Assembly: GCA_016929715.1 (NCBI GenBank)
Contig: JAFGIG010000001.1
Coordinates: forward strand, 1 to 43,483
From: Caldifarciminota bacterium
Lineage (GTDB): Bacteria > SDB-A
DNA length: 43,483 nt
Reading direction: 5' to 3'
Of this stretch, positions 23,114 to 30,677 are shown piece after piece. The notes under the pieces were generated by a model. That model made no database searches and was not told where the DNA came from. It was given only the letters and a program-made list of their open reading frames with translations. The translations under genes were made by a program, and so were the position numbers. How positions within the stretch are numbered: position 1 is the first letter of the stretch; each line of letters starts with the position of its first letter.

Positions 23114-24843
23114 TCGTAGGCGGTGTGATAAGCGGCGTCGGTAAAGGAATTGCTTCTGCTTCGATAGCTAAAATACTTGTCGAATACGGATATTGGACGA
23201 CCGCAGTCAAAATAGACCCATATATTAATTTCGACGCCGGAACTTTGAGACCCACGGAGCACGGAGAGGTCTGGGTAACCGACGACGGCGGAGAAATAGA
23301 CCAGGATTTGGGGAATTACGAAAGATTTATCGGCGATCAGATACCGAAAAAGAACAACATTACAACCGGACAGATATACTGGGCGGTCATAGAGAAGGAG
23401 AGGAACGGCAAGTTTCTGGGAGAAACCGTTCAATTTATACCCCATATACCAGACGAAATTATCTACAGAATCGAAGACTCGACAAAAGAACACGAAATAG
23501 CAGTAATTGAAATCGGCGGAACCATAGGGGACTATGAAAATATTCCATTTCTATTTGCCCTGAAAAGCCTTGAAAGAAAACTCGGCCAGAACAGCTTTTC
23601 CTATGTTATGCTCACATATCTTCCCATCCCGGGAAATATAGGCGAAATGAAGACCAAACCGACTCAGCAGGCCATAAAACTTCTTTCTCAACACGGCATA
23701 TTTCCCGACATTATTCTCTGCAGGGCAAAAACAGAAATAGATCAGGTGAGAAAGAAAAAAATCGAGATCTACGCGAACATTCCGGCAGAAATGGTTATTT
23801 CAGCTCCGGATATATCTTCTGTCTATTCAGTTCCTTTGAATTTTGAAAGAGAAAGTCTCGGCAAAAAAATACTAATGACACTGGACTTAAAACCAAAAAA
23901 AGAAGGCAACTGGGTCCAATGGCAAAACCTTGTATCCCGCATAACCAATCCTTCGAAAGAGATTTCCATAGGAATGATAGGCAAATACATAGAAACAGGC
24001 AATTACCAGCTCGAAGACGCCTACATTTCAGTAAAACACGCCCTTGAACACGCCGGAGCCAACTTAGACTGCAGGGTGAAGATAGAATGGATAAGCGCTT
24101 CTTCTATTGAAAAAAACCTGAAGGAAGATTTGACTGGGCTTGAAAACCTTGACGGAGTGATAGTCCCGGGAGGATTCGGCCAACAGGGAGTCGAAGGAAA
24201 GATAACAGCGATAAATATAGCGCGGACAAAAAACATACCCTTTCTCGGACTTTGTCTCGGCATGCAGCTCGCCTTGATAGAGAGCGCAAGAAACATACTG
24301 AAACTTAAAGATGCAAACTCGACCGAATATGAGCCCTCGTGCCCAAATCCAATAATAACTCTTCTCCCTTCCCAGGAAAAAGCTATGGAAAATTCAAGAT
24401 ACGGAGCCACAATGAGACTCGGCGCATACCTCGCCAATATAATAAAAGACACTAAGGTAGAGTCTCTCTATCTTCAGACAGACAGGGTCAAAAAAGATTC
24501 TCTTTTGATAGCTTCTATCGCCGAAGGAAAAGAAAGTTTCAGGCTCGGAGCGGAAACAAGAGACGGAAAATACACGAGAATAATCGAACGTCACAGGCAT
24601 AGATTCGAAGTCAATCCCGAGTTTGTAGAAAGCCTTGAAAAAACAGGCATTGTATTCTCAGGATTCCACCTGCGTCACGAAAATGAACTACCTCTTATGG
24701 AGTTTATAGAGCTCAAAGAACATCCTTTTTTCGTCGCCACGCAAGCTCATCCAGAATTTAAATCGAGCCTGATAGATCCATCCCCTCTTTTCAAAGGATT
24801 CATTGAGGCTTGTCTAAATAGACACTACGGAAAAGCGGTTTGA
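23092..24843 (+). CDS. pyrG: CTP synthase
   Basis: The enzyme aminates UTP to CTP using ATP and glutamine. The 583-aa protein is somewhat longer than the usual 535-550. The synthase half opens KYVVVVGGVISGVGKGI (P-loop about 10-19) and has EHGEVWVTDDGGE. The class I glutamine amidotransferase half starts at about 292, with nucleophile C388 in GLCLGMQ and the catalytic His-Glu in QAHPEF near the C-terminus. It begins inside the end of kdsB, with GGGAG upstream of its ATG, and its stop overlaps a TTG (TTGA at 24840-24843) that starts the next gene. It probably supplies CTP for KdsB and lipid synthesis. Confidence 0.98.
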   Translation: MAQKYVVVVGGVISGVGKGIASASIAKILVEYGYWTTAVKIDPYINFDAGTLRPTEHGEVWVTDDGGEIDQDLGNYERFIGDQIPKKNNITTGQIYWAVIEKERNGKFLGETVQFIPHIPDEIIYRIEDSTKEHEIAVIEIGGTIGDYENIPFLFALKSLERKLGQNSFSYVMLTYLPIPGNIGEMKTKPTQQAIKLLSQHGIFPDIILCRAKTEIDQVRKKKIEIYANIPAEMVISAPDISSVYSVPLNFERESLGKKILMTLDLKPKKEGNWVQWQNLVSRITNPSKEISIGMIGKYIETGNYQLEDAYISVKHALEHAGANLDCRVKIEWISASSIEKNLKEDLTGLENLDGVIVPGGFGQQGVEGKITAINIARTKNIPFLGLCLGMQLALIESARNILKLKDANSTEYEPSCPNPIITLLPSQEKAMENSRYGATMRLGAYLANIIKDTKVESLYLQTDRVKKDSLLIASIAEGKESFRLGAETRDGKYTRIIERHRHRFEVNPEFVESLEKTGIVFSGFHLRHENELPLMEFIELKEHPFFVATQAHPEFKSSLIDPSPLFKGFIEACLNRHYGKAV

Positions 24844-25481
24844 CATCGAATTTTTCTCCCTCCGCAAAGGTTCTCTTTTTTTTCTCTTGTTTTCTTTTCC
24901 TCTTCTATTCCGAGTCTTTTTTATATTCCGCTTCAGTTTTTGCTCTGGTTTCCGCTTTTTTCCTTTTTTCGAAAAATTTAAAAAGATTTGTCTTTTCCAT
25001 ACTCGGTTTTGCCCTATGCACAACCTTTTACTTTTTCGGCAAAGCTGCCGCCGTTCCCTTTTTCAAACTCGTCTCTGTCTTATATCTGTCTTTTATATTC
25101 TCCAACGCCCTTTCAGCCGAAGATTTTGTTTCTCTTCCTTTTTATGGAAAAACAGCCCTCTCCAAAAGTTTTTACATTATATGGGAAATTTCTTCGAGCT
25201 TTGCCCCTTTCTTGCGTTCGGAACTTAATTGCGCTTTGCTCAATTTAAGAATAAACAAAAACGGCCGTTATGGTTCTTATAGCCTTTTTCCTATGCTCGT
25301 AAACTGGAGTTTTCTTAAAATCAAACTGCGTAAACGTGACCTTTATTATTCTCTTTTTTCAAGAGGATTCAAGGATACCGATGATTTAGAAAGATTGACT
25401 GAGAAAAACCGATTTCCCAAAGGAGATCTTTTTCTTTATCTCCAGATAATCTTGTTTACTCTTTGGAGAATCTTTTTTTGA
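24840..25481 (+). CDS. Polytopic membrane protein, EcfT/CbiQ-like (tentative)
   Basis: The 213-aa protein is very rich in Phe, Leu and Ser. About five hydrophobic segments lie at roughly 10-27, 29-44, 50-66, 73-90 and 198-213. A cytosolic stretch before the last helix holds DLYYSLFSRGFKDTDD, which resembles the A-x-x-x-RG coupling motif of EcfT. EcfT is the transmembrane coupling subunit of ECF vitamin transporters and touches the ATPase subunits. In Firmicutes ecfT directly precedes truA, as here, which supports the call. However, no ecfA ATPase or substrate-binding S gene is near, and only one of the two coupling motifs is visible. The TTG start overlaps the pyrG stop as TTGA. Assignment is tentative. 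Confidence 0.5.
   Translation: MTSNFSPSAKVLFFFSCFLFLFYSESFLYSASVFALVSAFFLFSKNLKRFVFSILGFALCTTFYFFGKAAAVPFFKLVSVLYLSFIFSNALSAEDFVSLPFYGKTALSKSFYIIWEISSSFAPFLRSELNCALLNLRINKNGRYGSYSLFPMLVNWSFLKIKLRKRDLYYSLFSRGFKDTDDLERLTEKNRFPKGDLFLYLQIILFTLWRIFF
25465..25470 (+). promoter_or_regulatory. Ribosome-binding site setting the truA TTG start
   Basis: GGAGAA lies 7 nt before the TTG at 25478-25480, inside the end of the upstream gene. This favours 25478 over the in-frame TTG at 25463, which has no site. The chosen TTG overlaps the preceding TGA as TTGA. Confidence 0.65.
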
Positions 25482-26266
25482 GAAGAATTAAGATTTTAAT
25501 TTCTTACAAAGGCGGAAATTTCTACGGCTGGCAGTATCAAAAGGAAAAAAGGACAGTCCAGGGTGAACTTGAAAAAAGGATTAAATTTATAACAGGCGAA
25601 AATATCAGGGTGACCGCCGCAGGAAGAACTGACGCTGGAGTTCACGCACTCGGACAAACCGCTCATTTCGACACTTTTTCCGCTCTGCCCGACAAAGACT
25701 TCTTAAAAGCAATAAATTCAGTATTACCTGCCGATTTGGGGCTTAACGATTTGACAACTGCCTTCGATTCGTTTCATTCGACTAAAGACGCGACAGAAAG
25801 ACAATACTTATACAGAATTGATTATTCCGGCGCAAATCCTTTCACCCGGGGCATAGTTTGGCGCCTGAGAAAAAAACTGAATCATTCCGATATGTCAAAA
25901 GCCCTTCTTCTGCTGAAAGGAAAACACGATTTTTCATCTTTCTGCATAGCCAAGAGTTCAGATAAAAACACTTTCGTGGACATGAGAAGCGCCGAAATAA
26001 CCGAGACAGGAAGCGGCATAGTTCTCTTTTTTGCGGCAGACAGATTTCTGCACAAAATGCTCAGGTCAGTCGTGGGAATGTTATATGATATAGGGAGGGG
26101 CAAAAGAGATCCGGATTGCTTTTCCGAGGCTTTGCTCCTAAAAAACAGAAAGTACGGCGGATTCACCGCTCCGCCTGATGGACTTTATCTCTACAGAGTT
26201 TTATACTCAAATGAAAAAGCTCCGTTCATATTAAGTGAATTCATAAAAGCAGTTACGGGTTTTTAA
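25478..26266 (+). CDS. truA: tRNA pseudouridine synthase A
   Basis: TruA makes pseudouridine at positions 38-40 in the anticodon arm of tRNAs. From the TTG at 25478 the protein is 262 aa. It opens RRIKILISYKGGNFYGWQYQ, and the catalytic aspartate is D52 in AAGRTDAGVHALGQ. A second family motif is seen in FCIAKSSDKN, and FLHKMLRSVVG is the usual C-terminal motif. The upstream TTG at 25463 would add five residues, but it has no ribosome-binding site. The start overlaps the stop of the EcfT-like gene as TTGA. It lies 13 bp before purB, so the run continues. Confidence 0.95.
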   Translation: MRRIKILISYKGGNFYGWQYQKEKRTVQGELEKRIKFITGENIRVTAAGRTDAGVHALGQTAHFDTFSALPDKDFLKAINSVLPADLGLNDLTTAFDSFHSTKDATERQYLYRIDYSGANPFTRGIVWRLRKKLNHSDMSKALLLLKGKHDFSSFCIAKSSDKNTFVDMRSAEITETGSGIVLFFAADRFLHKMLRSVVGMLYDIGRGKRDPDCFSEALLLKNRKYGGFTAPPDGLYLYRVLYSNEKAPFILSEFIKAVTGF

Positions 26267-26279
26267 AAAGAGGAGAACA

Positions 26280-27596
26280 ATGAGTCTTTTAGACAGATAC
26301 ACTTTGCCGGAGATGAAAGACCTCTGGTCGGATGAACACAAGTTCAGGACCTGGCTCAGAGTGGAGCTGGCAGTTTGCAGAGCGAGAATGGAAAAAGGTC
26401 TTATACCTGAGAAAGATTTCAAAGAAATCGAAAATAAGGCGGATTTCGATATAGAGAGAATCCGTGAAATAGAAGAAGAGGTCCAGCACGACGTCATAGC
26501 GTTTCTCAGTTCTGTTTCCGAATTCGCAGGTAAACCTTCAAGGCATATTCATTTCGGAATGACTTCATCGGACGTATTGGACACTTCTCTTGCCGTTATT
26601 TTGACAGAAGCCGGAAAATTAATACAAAAATCACTTTTATCGCTGATGGATAAAATGAGGGACAAAGCGTTAGAGACCAAACATCTCGTGATGATGGGAA
26701 GAACACACGGAGTCCACGCGGAACCGATTACCCTCGGCGTCAAACTTTTATCTTTGAGGGAGAATTTTAAACGCTCTCACGCTATACTTCAAGATGCCAT
26801 CGAGAAAATAGGATTCGGTAAAATTTCAGGTCCGGTAGGATTATACGGGAACACGGATTCTGAAATAGAAAAGCGAGCTCTCCAGATACTCGGGCTGAAA
26901 CCTGAACCGGTCTCCACACAGGTGGTTCCGAGGGACAGACACCTTTATTTCATGATGGCTCTCGCTCATTTGTCATGTTCTCTTGAGAGGACAGCTTTAC
27001 AGATAAGACTTTTACAGAGAACCGAAACCGGCGAACTGGGTGAACCTTTCGCCAAAGGGCAAAAAGGCTCTTCTGCTATGCCGCACAAAAAAAATCCGGT
27101 GATTTGCGAGAGAATTTGCGGTTTGGCAAGACTTTTCAGGGGATACCTCTCGGCTTCCATGGAAAATGTCTCTCTATGGGACGAAAGAGATATAAGTCAT
27201 TCATCCGTTGAGAGAATAACTTTTCCTCAGGCGACAAGTTTATCTCTTTATATGCTCGTTAAAATGGAGTATATTATTCAGTATCTCTTCACAGATTCTG
27301 AAAAAATGAAAAAAAACAAAGATAAATCCGGCCAGAGATATTTGTCTGGATCTTTTCTTCTGAGACTTTGCGACAAAGGCATGGAAAGAGACGAAGCATA
27401 CAGAATAGTCCAATCAGCTTCAATGAAAGCCCAGGAAAAAGGGCTTTCCCTGTCGGAAGTATTCGAAAAAGACGAAGAATATTCAAAAATATTCAAAAGT
27501 GATGAGCTTTCAGAAGTTTGTGACGAGGAAAAATTCAAAGAAAATATTGAGTTAATATTCAAGAGAGTTTTGGATTCTGAAAAGGAGGACAGATGA
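26280..27596 (+). CDS. purB: Adenylosuccinate lyase
   Basis: PurB works twice in purine synthesis, splitting SAICAR to AICAR and adenylosuccinate to AMP, releasing fumarate each time. The 438-aa protein has the fumarase/aspartase-superfamily regions: MTSSDVLDTS (TSSD at 95-98), GRTHGVHAEP (H143) and the signature loop GSSAMPHKKNP (263-273) containing the catalytic serine. Length is normal for the short bacterial form. AGAGGAG lies a few bases before the ATG. Its stop overlaps the acyl-CoA dehydrogenase start by 4 bp (ATGA). No other pur genes are in the window. Confidence 0.97.
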   Translation: MSLLDRYTLPEMKDLWSDEHKFRTWLRVELAVCRARMEKGLIPEKDFKEIENKADFDIERIREIEEEVQHDVIAFLSSVSEFAGKPSRHIHFGMTSSDVLDTSLAVILTEAGKLIQKSLLSLMDKMRDKALETKHLVMMGRTHGVHAEPITLGVKLLSLRENFKRSHAILQDAIEKIGFGKISGPVGLYGNTDSEIEKRALQILGLKPEPVSTQVVPRDRHLYFMMALAHLSCSLERTALQIRLLQRTETGELGEPFAKGQKGSSAMPHKKNPVICERICGLARLFRGYLSASMENVSLWDERDISHSSVERITFPQATSLSLYMLVKMEYIIQYLFTDSEKMKKNKDKSGQRYLSGSFLLRLCDKGMERDEAYRIVQSASMKAQEKGLSLSEVFEKDEEYSKIFKSDELSEVCDEEKFKENIELIFKRVLDSEKEDR

Positions 27597-28762
27597 TTTC
27601 GCCGACGGATATTTTTTACACTGAAGAACAGCTCGAGATTAAAAACCTGACAAAGAAAATTGCCGAAGAAAAGATTCTTCCCATCAGGGCTGAATTCGAC
27701 GAAAAAGAGATTTTCCCCAGAGAAATACTCGCGGAGCTCGCCCGCGCTGATCTTTTCAGAGTTTTCATTCCCGAGCAGTATGACGGACTCGGCGGCGGGA
27801 CAACAGAGCTTTCAATCGTAACGGAGGAATTGTCGAGAATTTGCGGAGGTGTAGCCATTTGCTATGCCGCGAGCGGATTAGGCGCGATGCCTCTGCTTTC
27901 GCACGCCAATGAACAGCAGAAGAAAAAATACCTACCCCTCATCGCCAGCGGTGAAAAACTCGCCGCTTTCGCTATAACCGAGGCCGAAGCCGGCTCCGAT
28001 TCAGGGAACATTAAGACAAAAGCCGTTCTTAAAGGCGACAAATACATCTTAAACGGCACAAAGCAGTTTATAACATCCGGCAGCGAAGCGGATATCTATG
28101 TCGTTTTCGTCACCACCAATCCCGGAAAAGGAATTCGGGGTCTGTCTGCCGTTATTGTGGAGAAAGGAGCCAATGGTTTTTCTTTCGGGAAAAAAGAGAA
28201 AAAGCTCGGTATCAGGTCATCCATAACAACTGAACTCGTATTCGATGATTGCGAAATTCCAAAGGAAAACCTTATAGGCGGAGAAGGCAGGGGCTTCAGA
28301 ATCGCAATGGACACATTTGACAGATCGAGACCGGGCGTGGCTTCTCAGGCTATCGGAATAGCCCAGGGCGCTTTTGAAGCCGCTGCCGAATATTCTTCTG
28401 AAAGAATTCAGTTCGGTCAGGCGGTTATAAACTTTCAGGGTATAGGATTCATGCTCGCGGACATGGAGACTTCTATTCAGGCGGCTAGAAGCCTCAATTT
28501 CATTGTTTCAAAATACATCGATTCCGGTGTAAAAGACATAGGCAAATTTTCCGCAATGACGAAAATATTCGCCAGCGATGTCGCTATGAAAGTTACGACG
28601 GATGCCGTTCAAATTCTGGGCGGTTACGGATACATGAAGGATTATCCCGTGGAGAAAATGATGAGAGACGCAAAAATCACCCAGATATACGAGGGAACAA
28701 ACCAGATTCAGAGATCCATCATAATGACCAAACTCATTCATGAATTAGCGCAGAAAAAATAG
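27593..28762 (+). CDS. Acyl-CoA dehydrogenase (short or branched-chain type)
   Basis: This FAD enzyme (389 aa) oxidises acyl-CoA to trans-2-enoyl-CoA, passing electrons to an ETF. It shows the substrate and flavin motifs FAITEAEAGSD and FITSGSEAD, and the C-terminal IYEGTNQIQRS whose Glu is the usual catalytic base of short and medium-chain members. Strong likeness to butyryl-CoA or glutaryl-like dehydrogenases is expected, but chain length cannot be fixed. GGAGG lies just before the ATG, which overlaps the purB stop. It is followed by a Ptb-type transacylase and fabH, a small acyl-CoA-handling group. No etf genes are visible here. Confidence 0.94.
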   Translation: MISPTDIFYTEEQLEIKNLTKKIAEEKILPIRAEFDEKEIFPREILAELARADLFRVFIPEQYDGLGGGTTELSIVTEELSRICGGVAICYAASGLGAMPLLSHANEQQKKKYLPLIASGEKLAAFAITEAEAGSDSGNIKTKAVLKGDKYILNGTKQFITSGSEADIYVVFVTTNPGKGIRGLSAVIVEKGANGFSFGKKEKKLGIRSSITTELVFDDCEIPKENLIGGEGRGFRIAMDTFDRSRPGVASQAIGIAQGAFEAAAEYSSERIQFGQAVINFQGIGFMLADMETSIQAARSLNFIVSKYIDSGVKDIGKFSAMTKIFASDVAMKVTTDAVQILGGYGYMKDYPVEKMMRDAKITQIYEGTNQIQRSIIMTKLIHELAQKK

Positions 28763-28770
28763 GAGGATAA

Positions 28771-29694
28771 ATGCAAGCCATCGGATCATTTGAAGAATTA
28801 GTCGAAAAAGCGAAATCATGCCCTAAACAAACGGTCTCAGTCGCATGCGGTGACGATCCCGACACTATCGAAGCGATAGCAAGAGCGGCAAAAGAAGGTT
28901 TTATTCACGCTATAATGGTCGGAGACAAAAAGGCGACTGCAGAACTTGCGAAAAAAGTCGGCATAGATCCAGATATATTCGAATACGTTGAAGAGACCGA
29001 CAGAAAACTCGCCGGAAAAAAATCAGTCGAAATAATCAGGGAAAAGAAGGCGGACATCATAATGAAAGGCATGATCTCTACTTCTGATTTCGCAAGGGCG
29101 ATACTCGACAAAGAAAAAGGGCTTATGCCTCCCAAATCGACCCTTACTCATGTGACTATAGCGAAAGTAGAAACATACCCAAAGTTTCTGATTATTTCCG
29201 ACGTAGCTATCCTGCCTCAGCCGGACTTGAGCCAAAAAGCTTTGATGATTGAATACTGCGTGGAAATCGCCAGTTTTCTCGGAGTAAAAAATCCAAAGGT
29301 AGCCGTTTTGTCAGCATCTGAAAAAGTCGAACAAAAAATTCAATCTTCAATAGACGCGGCGCTTCTGACCAAGATGGCTCAAAGAGGACAGATTAAAAAC
29401 TGCATAGTTGACGGCCCCCTCGCTCTCGACATCTCTATAAACAAGCACTGTCTCGACAGCAAAAAAATAATCTCTCCCGTCAACGGAGAAGCGGATGTTC
29501 TTATTTTCCCAAGCGTAGAGGGAGGAAACGCTTTCTACAAAGGGCTGACACATCTTGCTAAAGGAGTAGTCGCGGCGATTATCGTCGGCGCTTCAGCTCC
29601 CGGAGTTCTGGTGTCCAGATCCGACAGCGACGAAACCAAGTATTATTCTATAGCCCTCGCCGCAATTGTTTCGGCAGCGAGAATGGAGAAGTAA
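28771..29694 (+). CDS. ptb: Phosphate acyltransferase of the Pta/Ptb family
   Basis: This 307-aa protein fits phosphate butyryltransferase, which swaps CoA for phosphate on short acyl groups. Family features are the ADIIMKGMISTSDFARAIL stretch, LTHVTIAKVETYPKFLIISD, and the C-terminal ADVLIFPSVEGGNAFYKGL with SAPGVLVSRSDS. It is about the size of Ptb rather than the longer Pta. No butyrate kinase is next to it, which would be expected for butyrate-to-ATP fermentation. The position directly before fabH is where plsX usually lies. PlsX shares this fold but differs clearly in sequence. It lies 8 bp after the acyl-CoA dehydrogenase and 2 bp before fabH. Confidence 0.88.
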   Translation: MQAIGSFEELVEKAKSCPKQTVSVACGDDPDTIEAIARAAKEGFIHAIMVGDKKATAELAKKVGIDPDIFEYVEETDRKLAGKKSVEIIREKKADIIMKGMISTSDFARAILDKEKGLMPPKSTLTHVTIAKVETYPKFLIISDVAILPQPDLSQKALMIEYCVEIASFLGVKNPKVAVLSASEKVEQKIQSSIDAALLTKMAQRGQIKNCIVDGPLALDISINKHCLDSKKIISPVNGEADVLIFPSVEGGNAFYKGLTHLAKGVVAAIIVGASAPGVLVSRSDSDETKYYSIALAAIVSAARMEK

Positions 29695-29696
29695 AA

Positions 29697-30677
29697 ATGT
29701 TCAAAGCAAAAATATACGGCACTGGAGCTTATCTGCCTGAAAGGATTATTACAAACAGGGACTTTGAAAAATATCTCGATACATCCGATGAATGGATAAC
29801 CGAACGTTCCGGCATCAAAGAGAGAAGATGGGTCAGAGACGACCAGGCGACATCCGACATGGTCCTGGAAGCCTCAAAAAGAGCCATAGAGAGCTCAGGA
29901 ATCCTTCCTGAGAAAATAGACATGCTCATTGTGGCGACCATATCTCCCGACCATCTCTTCCCTTCAACAGCCTGTATAGTTCAGAACAAACTGAATCTCA
30001 GGCATATTCCGGCTTTTGACATTTCCGCGGCTTGCACGGGTTTTATTTACGCCATGGAAATCGCGAGAAATTTCATAGCCAACAAGACCGCGAAATATAT
30101 TCTCGTCGCGGCCGCAGAAATATTATCTAAAATCGCCGACAAAGAAGACAGAAGCACTGTGGTCCTTTTCGGCGACGGAGCCGGAGCGGTTTTGCTTGGT
30201 CCTTCTGAAGGAAAAAGCGGTATAATGGCTACCAGAATATATTCAGACGGAAATCTCGCGAAACTTCTTGAGCTTCCGGCCGGCGGATCCCGAAATCCGC
30301 CTACCGAAGAGACCGTCAAAAAAAGAATGCACTATCTTAAAATGCAGGGCAACGAAACATACAAACACGCTGTAACAAAAATGGGAAATGTCGCGGTGGA
30401 AGTTCTGAAAATCGCCGGTTTGACGGGCAAAGATGTCAAAGTCTTCATACCGCATCAGGCAAATTACAGAATTATGGAATCGACGGCAGTCAGAGCGGGG
30501 ATTGACATTGAAAAAGTCTACATAACCATCCACAAATACGGCAACATGTCGGCGGCAACTATCCCCGTTGCGCTCGACGAAGCGGTGAGAGAAGGAAAAA
30601 TCAACCCCGGCGATGTCGTTCTCCTCGATGCTTTCGGAGGAGGTTTGACCTGGGGAGCTACGGTTCTTAGGTGGTAA
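29697..30677 (+). CDS. fabH: 3-oxoacyl-ACP synthase III
   Basis: FabH starts fatty-acid synthesis by condensing an acyl-CoA primer with malonyl-ACP. The 326-aa protein has the full Cys-His-Asn triad: C113 in FDISAACTGF, H253 in IPHQANYRI and N283 in KYGNMSAATIP. GGGLTWGA at the C-terminus is also typical. The upstream dehydrogenase and Ptb-like enzyme could set its primer pool, for example butyryl- or branched-chain CoA. That link is an inference. It starts 2 bp after the previous gene and overlaps the radical SAM gene by 7 bp. No other fab genes are in the window. Confidence 0.97.
   Translation: MFKAKIYGTGAYLPERIITNRDFEKYLDTSDEWITERSGIKERRWVRDDQATSDMVLEASKRAIESSGILPEKIDMLIVATISPDHLFPSTACIVQNKLNLRHIPAFDISAACTGFIYAMEIARNFIANKTAKYILVAAAEILSKIADKEDRSTVVLFGDGAGAVLLGPSEGKSGIMATRIYSDGNLAKLLELPAGGSRNPPTEETVKKRMHYLKMQGNETYKHAVTKMGNVAVEVLKIAGLTGKDVKVFIPHQANYRIMESTAVRAGIDIEKVYITIHKYGNMSAATIPVALDEAVREGKINPGDVVLLDAFGGGLTWGATVLRW

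Noticed and set aside
22933-23493. Minus-strand open frame of 186 codons
   Set aside because: Antisense to the kdsB/pyrG junction. No motif or start signal.
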